A DNA stretch of 64,000 nt. Source: Arachnopeziza araneosa (taxonomy: Eukaryota; Ascomycota; Leotiomycetes; Helotiales; Arachnopezizaceae). The notes beneath the pieces are model-generated. The model was not told where the DNA came from. It searched no databases and worked only from the letters and a program-made list of their open reading frames with translations. Shown here piece after piece: positions 1 through 11,841 of this stretch. The stretch spans positions 1-64,000 of the forward strand of contig QYAI01000071.1 of NCBI GenBank assembly GCA_003988855.1, in the 5' to 3' direction. Each line of letters begins with the position of its first letter. The first letter of the stretch is position 1. Position numbers and translations under genes: made by a program.

Positions 1-570
1 TAAAGTCCTAATCCGGAGAGTTGTTCTGGCTGCATTCAGCTGGTCGATCACGTGGCAATTATTCGTTCAATATTGAACGAATAATCCGCTTGCGACAGAA
101 ATGGAGAAGAGCATGAGTTGGGAAGAACGGAAGGAAAGACGTAAAAGCAAGCAGGTTTATCGAAGGGATCAAAATAAATGAGTTATTTATGAAAGCGGCA
201 TTTACTGTATTTAAAACAAAAGCCCTGGCGGCAGCATGGAAATAGCATAGTTATCTCGGAAATTGAAAAGGAATGATAAAGGAATCAGCATTTGCGAGGC
301 AGCTCCAGCGAGAAATCTCGTGAACAGGTTGCGCCTGACCACTTAGTATTGAGCAAACTCTTCTACTAAGTTATTCATGAGACAGGAGGTCTCAAACAGC
401 TACTGAGATTAATTCCTAGTCCGAAGACGAGTTCTCCTGTTGATCAAGCACGAAACACTAAATCTATTCGACTGAAGAGTCACAGGATTGAAAGCCAGCC
501 AAACTCATCCCCTGTTGTCTCTGCAACCTGCGGGTAACCTATCCATCCTACCAAATCTAGCAATATCAAC
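1..570. other. Gene-free AT-rich stretch
   Basis: No reading frame here looks like a gene. The only structure I see is the perfect palindrome listed separately at 58-85. The stretch lies downstream of the decayed ankyrin gene that reads leftward. Confidence 0.5.
58..85. repeat. 28-bp perfect palindrome
   Basis: Two 14-nt arms meet without a spacer; the left arm is ATTATTCGTTCAAT and the right arm is its exact reverse complement. A perfect self-complementary 28-mer is unlikely by chance. It could be a cruciform, a dimeric regulator site or a footprint of a mobile element. No gene starts next to it, so no function is assigned. Confidence 0.8.
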
Positions 571-1937
571 TCATGCTAAATACGTATCCTTGTCGATTGG
601 GTCAGTGACAACAATCTTGCCTTTTATGGAAGAGCGTTGGCTTGAGCTGATCCAATGTAATCCATGGCTTTTAAGTGCGGAAACGAAAAATGGGTGGGTC
701 TGGATCAGGTCGCTGTACTTGAATCGTGGTTGCGGAAAGACGCCACGAGAAACAGGACGATAGTACTGAATCCATGATTTCATAGTGAAATCAGTTACCA
801 CATACTGAAGCGGCGTCAAAAGAGGATCAGAGAAGATGATCGAAATATCATTTGGAATCAACAGGTCTCGGTCAGTGGTATACAATGGTCGAAGAAGGAG
901 AGCACAAGCGTATCCTGCAAGCGCCTGGCATCGTTTGGTGCGCGCATATTCTAGAACAGCCAAGATATGATCGACTTTTCTTCTCATTGATGTGAGGAAC
1001 TCCAGCGTCCAAGTCGGAGAGAGCGAGAGAGAATGTTCCTGTGACCAATAGTTGCAAAAATACCAAAAAGGTTACCATAGTTACATTGTTGAATGCCGTT
1101 TCCCGTCTCCCAAATAACCCAAGTTCGATATTGATAGAAGGAGCAATTCGCAAAACTCCATCGGGGACGTTGGTCACCTCACCACCTATCTCACAAGCTA
1201 CCGTAATAGAGGAAATGGCCTCTGAAGTTGGCAAGTGTACGATGGGTCGGATGGTGTAGCAACCCTAACGAGTTCTTCTGCTTTCATGGTAGCTCCGGAA
1301 TTCGGTACCGCAAACTTAGCCACCTCTGGATGCATTTTGAATTGGTTGTATTTCTGTTTGTCGAGTTTGAATTGTTTGTTCAAATAATTGATTTTTACAT
1401 CAGCACCAGCTTCCAGCAATTGTTGCGCGATATCAGTTTGTGTTTCGGTAACAGAGTATATTAATGCACCTCAGCTCCTTGCTCAATGCAAATTCAGACT
1501 ACATCATGCCCATTTATTAGCGCCCCAAGAGCATTTCTTGACCAATTCTGATGTGATAGATCTGCTCCTACTTCCAACGAAATCTCGACTATCTTAGCAT
1601 GGCTATGAGAAGCTGCTTCAAGCAGGGGAGTGAATTCGCAAACATCTGGATCCACTTCAGCTCCATTTTCAAATAAGAATCGGACTATGCGCTCGCTCTC
1701 GTGCCTACTGGAATTTGCGTTGTAGAAGGGACCTGTCATATAAATCTTTTCTCTACTTCGGTTCAATGTCAACACCATCTTCAACTGACGTTTGAATTAT
1801 TGCTTCGTGGCCAGCCTTTGCACCCTCAACTGATGCCAACTCTTTCTGCTGTTTTGGAATCAAACCTTATACCTCTCTTACCAGCAGCATCGAAATTAGG
1901 GCATCGTATCCCTGGTTACATTACAAGATGTGCATAG
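571..1937 (-). pseudogene. Ankyrin-repeat protein gene, decayed
   Basis: Several leftward reading frames carry ankyrin-like pieces: LLEAGADV near 1410, a block with ENGAEVDP and TPLLEAASHSHAKIVE near 1500-1690, and GHEAIIQTSVEDGVDIEP near 1760-1830. The pieces lie in different frames and are separated by stops that I could not remove with normal introns. The last open piece (571-987) has DPLLTPLQYVV and may be the C-terminal region. Ankyrin repeats are protein-binding modules common in fungal accessory genes. I read this as a frameshifted, nonsense-bearing relic, but a gene with unusual splicing cannot be excluded. Confidence 0.5.
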
Positions 1938-2328
1938 TTTTGCTCCTGCGTTCTTTGTAAACGGAATCGTGCGTCGGGCAGGTACACGACCCTAAGCTTC
2001 TGGCTACCGAGCGGGGCGACGAGACGGTGAAGTCTGTACAATTTCTCGGTAGGGGTTTCACGACTTTTAGTATGGAGTATTAATTGCTGCAGGGTTCTGT
2101 GCTTGACGAAACCTGGAGGGTCTACCTAGGTATCAGTCAGCTATCACGTACACCGCTTCACTTCTGCGTCATACGCTCTCTGAGTCATTTCACCATCTCA
2201 ACACCCTCATCACTTCCAGCACCTGCATCACCTGCACCACCTTCACCATACCGTCTTTTGCCCTTCGCCTCGGACTCTAGCTGTGCTGCTATCGTCCGTG
2301 TCTTGTGCTTTTGTGTGTGCTGTTCAGG
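1938..2328. other. Intergenic region, promoter side of the valyl-tRNA synthetase gene
   Basis: The last ~180 bases are pyrimidine-rich (CACC/CTTC tracts from about 2190), as is common just before the start codon of highly expressed fungal housekeeping genes. No TATA box stands out. Confidence 0.4.
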
Positions 2329-5300
2329 ATGGCTTCCACACAGTCCTCGGCGAAGCCCATAAGCGAGAAGCAACGGCTGAAGCTTGAGAAGTTCGCCAAC
2401 AAGAAGGAGAAACAAGAACAGCAGAAGCAGCAACAACCCAGTGGTGCTTCCAAGGAGAAAAAAATCAAGAAGCAGGATATTCATGCGGTCCAGTCAAAAG
2501 ATTGGGTCGAGGAGACGCCAGCGGGACAGAGAAAGATCTTGAAATCATTGGACGACGACTTCCACAAGGCTTACTTGCCCAAAGCCGTCGAATCTGCCTG
2601 GTATAGCTTCTGGGAGGATCAAGGACTGTTCAAGCCACGAACAGAGAAGGATGGCAGTCTTAAGCCGAAAGGCAAATACGTTATCGCTATCCCGCCGCCC
2701 AATGTATGGATTCATGCACGTATTGATGGCGTGGTTATCAGCTAACGCTTGCGCAGGTGACGGGCAAACTACATATCGGACACGCTCTGGCACTCTCGTT
2801 AGAAGATACGCTAATTAGATGGCATCGCATGCGACAATTCTCAACACTCTATATCCCTGGCTGCGATCATGCAGGTATTGCGACCCAAGCTGTTGTCGAA
2901 AAGCAGCTTGCTAGACACCCGAAAGATGGCAAGTCTAAAAGACAAGATTTCAGTCGGGCTGAATTCGTACAGTTATGTCAGGACTGGAAGGAGGATTACC
3001 ATCAAGCGATCAACAAGACGATACGTAGACTCGGTGTCTCTGTAGACTGGTCGCGGGAAGCATTCACAATGAGTCCGCAGTTGTCCAAAGCAGTCACTGA
3101 AACCTTCGTGCAGCTACATTCAGAAGGCCTTATCTACCGAGCCAACAAGCTTGTACATTGGTCGTGTCGCCTTTCCACGGCTTTATCCACACTTGAAGTC
3201 AACCAGAAAGAGCTCGAAGGAACTACAAAACTTGAAGTGCCAGGCTATGAAAAAAAGATTGAATTTGGAACACTCACGTTTTTCAAATACCCAATCGAGG
3301 GCTCTAATCAGACAATAGAAGTTGCAACAACGAGACCAGAGACGATGCTTGGCGATACTGGCATTGCTGTGCATCCTCAGGATGATCGATACAAGGATTT
3401 TGTTGGTAAGACTGCGCGACACCCGATAATCCCCGGTAGAAAGTTGAGGATCGTCGCCGACGAATATGTTGACAGAGAGTTCGGTACTGGCGCTGTCAAG
3501 TTGACACCTGCTCATGATTATAACGACTTCAACCTTGGCAAGAAACATGACCTACCATTCATCAACATCCTAAATGAAGACGGTACCCTCAATAACAACG
3601 CTGGTCCCTACGCCGGAGAGAAGAGATTCGATGCGAGATACAGCGTCATTGAGGAACTCAAGAAACTCGGCCTCTATACGAGACAAGAGTCGAATAAGAT
3701 GGTTGTTCCGATATGCAGCCGATCGGGAGATGTCATTGAGCCGCTTCTGAAACCCCAATGGTGGATGAGAATGGAGCCGTTGACAAAACCTGCTATAACT
3801 GTGGTTGAAAGCGGCGAACTTGTCATTCGACCAGAGCTGCAGAAACGACAATACTTGCAATGGATGCGAAACCTCCAGGACTGGTGCTTGTCGAGGCAGC
3901 TGTGGTGGGGCCATCAGATACCGGCATATTACGTCAGTATCGAGGGCGAAGACAGAGGGAATGATGCTAATAACGACTATTGGGTTTGTGGCAGATCAGA
4001 ACGGGAAGCTCAGGAAAAGGCAGAACAAAAATTCCCTCGTAAGAAAGTAACACTCAAGCGAGACGAGGACGTTTTAGATACCTGGTTCAGCGCTGGACTT
4101 TGGCCGTTTAGTACCCTCGGATGGCCAGACAAGACGTCAGATCTCGAAAACTACTTTCCGAACACGACTCTGGAGACAGGTTGGGACATTATACCATTCT
4201 GGGTCAGCCGCATGATCATGTTCTCTCTGAAATTGACTGGAAAGGTTCCATTTACTGAGGTCTTCTGCCATGGCTTGATACGCGATAGCGATGGTCGAAA
4301 AATGTCAAAGTCACTCGGCAATGTTATTGACCCTATTGATATAGTCGACGGTATCAGCCTAGATGGGCTGCATCAAAAACTGCTACAGGGCAATCTGGCC
4401 CAAAGCGAGGTCAAGAATGCCGAAAAGTACCAGAAGCAGGCCTTCCCGCAAGGCATTCCTGAGGTTGGGGCAGATGCGTTGCGGTTCTCGCTCGTCAATT
4501 ACGCTCAGTCATCTGGCAGCGACATTAATTTCGACATAAAGACGATGCACGGCTACCGAAAATTTTGCAACAAGATCTATCAGGCCACGAAGTTTGTCCT
4601 TGGAAAGCTTGGCGATGATTTCATTCCTCGTGAGAGCAGTGCTTTGACAGGAAAGGAGAGTCTGCCAGAGAGATGGATCTTAACGAAGATGAATACCGCT
4701 GCAAAACAAATAAACCAGGCACTCGAAGAACGTGAGTTCGCAAGGTCGACCCAGATCAGTCACCGGTACCTATACGATGAACTATTTGATATTTACATTG
4801 AGAACTCAAAGTCGATCATCTCAGATGGTACGCCCGAAGAAGCTCGTTCAGCCATGGATACACTCTACACTACAATCGAATCTGGCTTGCGACTCCTGGC
4901 TCCGTTCATGCCGTTCCTGACTGAAGAGCTTTGGCAGCGGCTACCACGCAGACCAGGCGACGAAACATCCTCGATCACGATCGCTGAGTATCCAGAGTAT
5001 GACTCGTCCTTCCATGACCCGAGATCTGAGGTAGCCTATGAACTTGTACTGGGCTGCTCGAAAGGTGTCCGTTCCCTCTTAGCGGACTATGGCGTCAAGG
5101 ATGAAGGCGTGGCTTACATCGCACCTCTTAATCAAATGTCACATGATACCGTGTCAGCGCAGCTCTCCGCGATTGAGGCACTCGCTGGCAAGACACCAGT
5201 GAAGATCAGTATTTTGGAGGCTGGAGTATTCCAACCCATCGACTGTGCTGTTTTCCCTGTTTCTGCCGATGCGAATGTTTATCTCGAAGTCAAGAATCGC

Positions 5301-5522
5301 ATACATGATGTTGCAAAGGAGACTGAGAAGGCCAAAGCCAAGGTGGATGAAGCAAGAACAGAACAAATTGACATTGACGCTATCAAGGCAGAGCTGAGCA
5401 AGATACAGGACAAAGATGTTACCGACGCTATGCAATCAGCCGAGAGCCGGAAGCGGGACATTGAAGCCAGATTGTGGGCATTACAAGCAGCCGTCACGAT
5501 GTTTGAGAAGATGAAGGTTTAG
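2329..5522 (+). CDS. VAS1: Valyl-tRNA synthetase (class Ia)
   Basis: Charges tRNA-Val with valine. Two exons: 2329-2703 and 2757-5522, joined over a 53-nt intron (2704-2756) that splits the PPPN/VTGKLHIGHAL motif exactly at a codon boundary. The product is 1046 aa, close to the yeast enzyme. The class I signatures are intact: HIGH at about residues 131-134 and KMSKS at about 640-644, with the CP1 editing domain between them (TTRPETMLGDT) and an alpha-helical anticodon-binding plus Arm region at the C-terminus. The N-terminus is Lys/Gln-rich, as in eukaryotic ValRS. The start is the ATG of MASTQSS; an in-frame ATG eight codons upstream (2305) might give a longer form. In yeast one gene makes both cytosolic and mitochondrial enzyme through alternative starts, but no convincing mitochondrial presequence is visible here. 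Confidence 0.96.
2704..2756 (+). other. VAS1: Intron of the valyl-tRNA synthetase gene
   Basis: GTATGG donor, GCTAACG branch site and GCGCAG acceptor. The frame is open across part of the intron but then stops, and removing it restores the conserved ATP-binding motif. Confidence 0.93.
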
Positions 5523-5662
5523 GCTGTCATAACCCCCACTGGGCTGAGCAAATCTGGCTCGAATTCTTGGGCGAAACTTTGAGAATTTAAAAGCCCTGTT
5601 TCCTGTAGCTTTAAGCCTGACCCTGCTTTGTCAGCTGCAGATCGAGCGAACTGAAGAAAGCG

Positions 5663-5965
5663 ATGGAATTCGTGCCGGGTCTGAAACGTCGTCTAGTTTC
5701 GGGAGAAGAGCCTACAACTGTTTTCAACCCAAAGCTAGCGTTCAGTGAGCAATAGACTTTGGACTATATAAGTGCAGAAATAAAGAAGGCAGCAAACTTG
5801 GCGGAGCTTAAGATCGTGGAGATCGATTGGAAAGGGGATGGAGTTACGTTTTCAGGGAAGCAACACGTCGAAATTTTGCCACAAGCAGCTGAAGCCAGTG
5901 TTCTAGGAACGGTGACTTTTTTCTTTAAGAATGTAGCTGAGAAGGGGACGAATCAAAGGGATTAG
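5663..5965 (+). pseudogene. Unknown ORF broken by one in-frame TAG
   Basis: An ATG at 5663 opens 30 codons, then a TAG at 5753-5755, then the same frame continues for about 70 codons to 5965. The second half (EIKKAANLAELKIVEIDW and a Gly/Val beta-like stretch) looks protein-like rather than random. No splice pair removes the TAG. I do not recognise the family. It is most simply a small gene killed by a nonsense mutation; it could equally be noise, because the ORF is short. Confidence 0.25.
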
Positions 5966-6404
5966 TATGAGATTAGTATAGATATTATGCTAAATATTAG
6001 ATGAATATGTTCGCTTGCGAATCATTCCCGGGTTGGACAAAGAAAATTTCTGAAAGTTGTTCTGCTGATGATAAAGCAGTGAACAATGAACCCTAATTTT
6101 TCGCAATGTTCTATACAATTTTTAATTCCTCTTTTTGTTCCTCCTTTCGTCTAAGCTTCTATATGTATGCTGGTTTCATCTTTTTCTTAAGCTTTGCTCC
6201 TTTTTTATCTCAAGTCTTTATCTTTAAAGCATTGATACTCGGTAAGCATTCTATAGAACAAATCTGTATAACTCAAACGGCAATCTCAGTAAAAACGATA
6301 ATTCCCAATCATCTGATAGAACAGATGTGAATATTAGATTACTTAACAGTATTATCAACAGCATCCGAAACACTATCCCAGGGACAAAGCAATCCACCGA
6401 CACC
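5966..6404. other. Intergenic AT-rich spacer
   Basis: T-rich sequence with short chance ORFs only; nothing supportable. Confidence 0.4.
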
Positions 6405-7187
6405 ATGTCCATTGACGAAGAAGCGCCGGAGGTTACACCCTCAACCAAGGAAGGCCCAGAGCTTGAACCTCCAGCCAAGAAGGACGACCCAGAGCTTGAG
6501 CCCCCAACCAAGGAAGAAAACTCAGAGTCTGAACACCCAACCGAGGATGAAAATGCATCACCAATGATGTCATCAGTCCGTATCAATTCTTCTTTCGCGC
6601 CATCCATGTTATGGTGGGATGATGATCTGGAGAGCGATTTAGAAGAGAGCTCTACAATCACCAAGACGAAGGCCCCCTCAAAAGAGAGTGTTAAATCGGC
6701 AAGCAAGAAGGATATTAACAAAGAAAATCCCAAAGAAGATAGAATCCAAAAGGCGCTTCCTCAGGAGATTCCACAGGATATAAGAAAGACATCAAGACTC
6801 AACAGGTCCATCGTCTCAAAACCTGACTCAAAGACAGCCTCTTGACTTACCGGTACCTCCTCCATCTGCTGACACACAAACCCCATCCTCCACCGCTCTT
6901 TTCACCTCTACCGACAGCGAACCTTCCAATCCCCATCTCCAACTCCAATACCAACCCCAGCTCCCACTCCAATACCAACCCCAGCTCCAACTTCATTACC
7001 AACCTCAGTTCCCAGCCTCACCCTCAACTCTAACCTCCACATCTCCCGACTCCCTCGAAGCCTTACGTTCAAGACACCATCACTTAGCGCAAGAACTAGA
7101 GAAAGCCAAACTCCGAGCCGAGATTGAGGGGATGGAAGAACAGATTGCTGGATTTGCATTCAGGGAGAGAAGAAGAGGGGTAGAGTA
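6405..7187 (+). pseudogene. Low-complexity acidic/Pro-Gln protein gene with a frame break
   Basis: From ATG 6405 the protein starts MSIDEEAPEV and has three copies of a PELEPP(T/A)K-type acidic repeat, then a Lys-rich part. The frame stops at 6845. A second frame, open from 6784, carries on with Pro-rich sequence, three LQYQPQLQ-like repeats (about 6940-7010; 24-bp DNA units) and a charged helical end (EALRSRHHHLAQELEKAKL) that stops at 7187. The two halves look like one protein with a frame change between about 6784 and 6845. No clean GT..AG pair was found, so I call it a probable frameshifted gene; an intron or a sequence error would make it intact. The function is unknown. Confidence 0.4.
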
Positions 7188-9445
7188 GAGGTGTTGAGAT
7201 ATGGGATTTAAGAATCAATATCTATTATAGAATCCTTCTTATATCACGGTAGCACAAATTTATAAAATTAAAACTGAAGACCAAGTTAGCGATGACTCAA
7301 TTGTAAATAACTCCTAAAAGTTCTGCTTTACTACATTGCTTGCGTAACAGGATCTACAGAACAAGAAACAGAGGAACTTGATTTGCTCTATTTATTGCTG
7401 TCATAACAATTGTCGCTGCTATTTAATTCTGTAAAAATGGATGGTTTTCGATACCGACTTCTCACCAATCAAGACCTAGGTTCAGGACGTGAGATGAGCG
7501 AGATGACTGCAGATGGCGGCGACCAAGAATGGTTCCATTCCTGCTTCTCGTATTGTTGCTCTTTTACATTTTTATGCTTCCCCAGTTTCTCAATCCCATA
7601 CCCCACATCCACTCCACATCCCTGTATTCTCGTTCTCTTGCTCCTCGCAGCTGCCTCCACGTTTCACATTCTTGCTTATTTAAAGCACTTTCTTGCATAC
7701 CCGTCGAAACTGGTGCTGTGGTAGAGACAGAGTAGAGCAGTGAAAATTCAACCATTTCAATTCAGCAGTACAACTAACACGTAGCCCTTGAATCCTGTAG
7801 CAGACCTCAGCATTTATGTTTTACCAAGTTTAAAAACGGTGCTCCGACATCATTCAACTCAATACCAACTTTTCACAGCTTCATCTCCCCCTTTCCACAT
7901 ACCTCAGTCCGGACTTCTAAGTGAAGCGATCATCAAGCCGGAAGTTTACTCGCAGTTGTTACTGAAATAGTTTTTCTACACATCTCAACTAATTACTTAC
8001 TCATTCAGTAAATCATGGGATGAAATGAATCTTTAAATTGAATTAAAAGTATCAAATCTGAGTCCGCAACACATACTGCCTATGGAAGAGACAACGAACC
8101 ACTATAATTTTCGCACGTGCCGCCCATGTGCTTTCTGATCTCCGTGTGTGTGCAATAACGATTTTACGTGACAAACAAGAAGCATAAACTATGAACGCAT
8201 GTTACTTCTTCCTTTCCCTTGCCGCATTTAAACCCACTCGGCTTCTTTTGCCGTTCGCGTATAAAAGTGGAGAAGAGATCTGTAGACAATCATAACAGTT
8301 ATAGCAACACGTGTAGTAGGTATTATCCAGCTGCCTACAAGGCGTAGTGCTTCCTCAGAGTTGTAGTGGAGATGTTCTTACTTCGTGTAATCTATCCTGC
8401 GGCACAGGTCTTACAACTGCCGGCTTCGCCTCAACTGGCTGCAGGAACGAGCTTCCGATGCATGCATGCAGCGTCATTGAGGCACGGATTTGAATAACTC
8501 GTTCGATGAGGATGTAATCTGTTGCCTCCAAGACTGCTTCTCAAATTTACATAAAGGGATCGTATCTAAAGGTTACCATCCCCGGAAAGACTTATATTAC
8601 GTCTTATCTTACATGATACTACCTTAAATAATGACCGAGATGAATTACCTCACAATACTTAGCACCCTTAGCTTTTTACTCGCTGCCTCTATTTTTGAAG
8701 GCCTGTCGTTTCATACTTGGTCGATAAGAGGCAAGTTAAGAGCGCTCGCCTTTGGAAAAAGCAGCCTGTCGTGTCGATACGACTGGTCTTTCCTGCTCGA
8801 AATCGCTTTGGCTCAATAAAATGTTGAAATCGTTGAATAAGAGTTGATGCGAGTTTCCAGCCCAAGCTCTCTCTAATTTGCCCGCAACTGGAGCCCCGCG
8901 AGTGTTATGTCACGGTTTGCCCCGACCGATTAGACCTCGGCTTTACCGACTTTCGACTCTCGGATAATCCTTGTGTATGTTAAATCTCACTGCTCCTGAG
9001 CAGATCTCCACAACCCTGTACTTAACATCCGAACCGTAATAAGTACGTGAAATTCTCGGTTGGTTTTATATTGCAGGCACCTTAAACATCGCAGCGATGA
9101 CGGGAGAACTTTGGAGGAAGATCGGGATATAGATCACCCTTGTCAATATAAAGGAGGGAATTACTGAACCTGTTATCGTATTCACCGCTCTACTCTATTG
9201 CATACTAACACGATTTATGCCTGCTGCGCAACAAGTACGATTTTGTATCTTCTTCTGGATAGATCACGTTCAAGGTACTAAAATATTACACTCATAGTAA
9301 TTTAGCCGTCAAAGCATCGCACACGGGGCTACTATCCTGATGTGCAGCATCTCTGTCCCTAAAGCATCTCCAGGCGATCTCATACTGCGATACTTAACAC
9401 TTTTCTGCAGTGAATTGATCATTGGACTCAATCAGCACGTCGACA
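7188..9445. other. 2.2-kb gene-free region upstream of the RiPP locus
   Basis: Mostly AT-rich with short ORFs in all frames and no recognisable domain. A good TATA box at 8260 is followed at 8371 by a 41-codon ORF (starting MFLLRVIYPAAQ), too short to call. The last ~500 bases should hold the promoter of the first UstYa-like gene; a CCTCGG hexamer lies at 8935-8940. Confidence 0.45.
8260..8267 (+). promoter_or_regulatory. Orphan TATA box
   Basis: TATAAAAG in a GC-richer context. The only downstream candidate is the 41-codon ORF at 8371. It may be a relic promoter or drive a short or noncoding transcript. Confidence 0.25.
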
Positions 9446-10531
9446 ATGGACGCCGAACTCAAACAAACCCCTTCTTTACGAATCGTCTCATCTTCTAATA
9501 TCGACATTCCTTCTGGACATACCAGCTTGGAACAATTTTTGCAAGAAGCTGTTGCTGGCGACCACTTCCTGGTTGTCGTTGGTGGCAGAAGATCATTCTT
9601 CGTGGTATTCTCAAATTTGGAACACCGAAAATCAAGATGGGCCGTCCTCGATGCTACTCGCCATTGCATTCAATTCTTTGAGTCTTCTGAAACATCAACT
9701 GTCTTCCTTTTTACGACGGAAGCCCATATTAAATCAGTCGGCCAGACAGACACCCATACTCTAGTGGCATCTGTTGTCGAAACTAATAGTTCTGGAGCTC
9801 AATCCATTGAACTTCGCATATCTGAGGCATGCTCAGATCCCGGTTCTCGACCTGATATTCGCAAAGGCTTCCGACAAGCTCAAACTTCTAAGCTCGGACA
9901 GGTGTCTCGTTTTAAGGTGCTATTTATTGGAGCCTCTCTTTTTGTAGCTTCGATACTCGTTACTATCATTCTGGCGATCCGTTCTGGCGAGCATCCATGG
10001 CAGCGTTACAATACACAGGGCAGCTACGGCCCACGATATCAACTCCAATTTTCGCACGCAAACGTGAGCCAATGGGCAGAAACGCATGCTCATTCCAGCA
10101 ATGAATGGTTCCTTCGTATTGATGACCAAGCAATGATACCGAAAGAATCTGTTGACGATGAAGAGCTACATTATCAAAGGTGGTTCCAGCAGCGATATCC
10201 CGAGGCCGAGAAGATTCGCCTCAACGGGAACTACCTCAAAGAGTCATTCCTTGGCGATCCTTCCGCCATCCAAGTCCCGGCTGACAAGCAATTCCATATG
10301 GCTCACTGTGTTCTCGCCCTGCGACGGTATTGGCGTGCGAGGGAGTCTGGAAGACATGTGTGCCCCCGTGATATTGACCACCGCCATCTTCAGCATTGCC
10401 TTGATGCTTTGGATATGTGGGCCTTCCCTGAGGATTCGAACATACAACCGCTTGTTGGTATATCGGGCAATGATTCTGCGTCCACTATTGACGATACCCG
10501 GTTGGTATGGCGGACGAAGGTCTGCTTCTAA
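9446..10531 (+). CDS. UstYa-family (DUF3328) oxidase-like protein with long N-terminal extension
   Basis: UstYa-type proteins are membrane-anchored oxidases that install cyclising crosslinks in fungal ribosomal peptides (ustiloxin, phomopsin, asperipin, victorin families). Here a single exon encodes 361 aa from the first ATG. A membrane helix (FKVLFIGASLFVASILVTII, about residues 155-178) precedes the two diagnostic HxxHC motifs, HMAHC (284-288) and HLQHC (314-318); the first is followed by the usual leucine/arginine helix, and CPRDIDH sits between them. What is odd is the ~150 residues before the helix: the family usually has 30-60 there. That part is beta-strand-like, not low-complexity, and I do not recognise it. 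The gene lies 341 bp from the 3' end of the second UstYa-like gene (convergent) and 4 kb from the repeat precursor, which supports a role in its maturation. Confidence 0.8.
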   Translation: MDAELKQTPSLRIVSSSNIDIPSGHTSLEQFLQEAVAGDHFLVVVGGRRSFFVVFSNLEHRKSRWAVLDATRHCIQFFESSETSTVFLFTTEAHIKSVGQTDTHTLVASVVETNSSGAQSIELRISEACSDPGSRPDIRKGFRQAQTSKLGQVSRFKVLFIGASLFVASILVTIILAIRSGEHPWQRYNTQGSYGPRYQLQFSHANVSQWAETHAHSSNEWFLRIDDQAMIPKESVDDEELHYQRWFQQRYPEAEKIRLNGNYLKESFLGDPSAIQVPADKQFHMAHCVLALRRYWRARESGRHVCPRDIDHRHLQHCLDALDMWAFPEDSNIQPLVGISGNDSASTIDDTRLVWRTKVCF

Positions 10532-10872
10532 GCGTTGTTTTTGTGCATGGCAAGATAGATATAGCAAACCTGCTAGCAGGCTCAGAATTGAAGCATCTGT
10601 CTCTTTTACTATATTTTAATACTACTCCAAGAAGAATCACTCAGTTTAGTGTCTCGCCATACTGGATTTGGGCAAGAAGTCTTTCAGGATTTGAGTGCAA
10701 AACACCGTCTGGAGATGGTCTAGCGAATGCTGACTCAGCCAAACACACTACCTATTGGCCATGTAGATCTGTTCTCCTTATGTATCTACTGCAATTCGCG
10801 TACTCGAAGCTACTGTACTTCAACTGTCTGCATGTAGTCTCCTTATTTAGTTCTCTACAGTCTCTACCGTAT
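10532..10872. other. Convergent spacer between two UstYa-like genes
   Basis: Short AT-rich 3'-3' spacer. ORFs across it are chance readings; nothing else is seen. Confidence 0.5.
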
Positions 10873-11841
10873 TTACAGAGGAAGATCCCAATTCCCGCCA
10901 CCAGGTATTATGTTTTCCACCGTCCAGTCCTTCAAGACCTCAAAATTCCTGCAAACACGCATAGTATTAAAATCAGGCTGCGGATACTCGTTGCCTGGTA
11001 GATCAAGTGTGAGGATAGGTGTCATCTCCGCCGAACACATAAGCTGTTGACGAAGTATTTCCACGCAGTGATCTGGAGTTAGTTAGCACACTAGACTCGC
11101 TAGATGATGGATCTCGCACCTTGATGAGCACGAGTGACCACTGGCGAGTATTGAGTAAACAGAGAATCATTGGCATATTTCAAGGGGTAAGATGACATGC
11201 GTAGAACATTCTAGACAAAATCAGTAACAGAATTCATCGCAGTGTCCTCGGCTATGAAGCAGTACGAACTAAACAATGTAGTTGATGGAAGACTTCGGGA
11301 TATCCAGCAATGCCTCCGCCTAAAGCATCCGGAATGCGAGACCACGGCTGGCTAACCGATTTGTTGAGGAGGTGCAGTTCGGTCTCATCAATACGGACCG
11401 GGACGCCGCCAACTGCAGCACATCAGAATAGCGTCACGATGGTAATCGGAGTCTTACTTTGCCATAGCTTCCTCCATGCCTCGTCAACCTCTGTAGAAGA
11501 CCCACGATACTCGGATGGACGATAGAAATCGCCTTCTACAGTTTGCGTCTCAAAGCGGGTTATATGGCGGGCAGGACCTAGAATTCTGGTTAGAGAAGTG
11601 CTGAATCTTGACTTGGACTAAACATACTCCAGACAGAGTATTTTTGCGCACACGCTTCGTTACTTGGGTAGAGTGAACCGAGTTTAACAACTAGACTAGT
11701 CCACAGAGTTAAGAAGAAGAAGGCGGCCGCGCCGCCCGTAAGAGCTCTTGAATTGCGGTACCAAGGCGATCTTTGAGGCTGCGAAAGATATAGTAACTCT
11801 GACTCTGGAGCATTCTCTTGACTGAGTGGCGCATAAAACAT
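10873..11841 (-). CDS. UstYa-family (DUF3328) oxidase-like protein
   Basis: A second candidate peptide-crosslinking oxidase, hidden by splicing. Five exons read leftward: 11841-11628, 11577-11458, 11412-11270, 11210-11120 and 11072-10873. All four introns are 45-59 nt GT..AG, the phases agree, and the total is 255 aa, the usual family length. The order is typical: a short cytosolic N-terminus (MFYAPLSQENAPESELLYL), one membrane helix (ALTGGAAAFFFLTLWTSLVV), a YSVWSPA motif created by joining exons 1 and 2, then HQLHCL at the end of exon 3 and HQDHC made by joining exons 4 and 5, followed by VEILRQQLMC. Both HxxHC motifs are intact. It is divergent from the DOMON-b561 gene, with 390 bp between the start codons, so the two may share a promoter. 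Confidence 0.87.

Noticed and set aside
2305..2328. Mitochondrial presequence on the valyl-tRNA synthetase
   Set aside because: The upstream in-frame extension is only eight residues with one Arg, too short for a convincing targeting helix.
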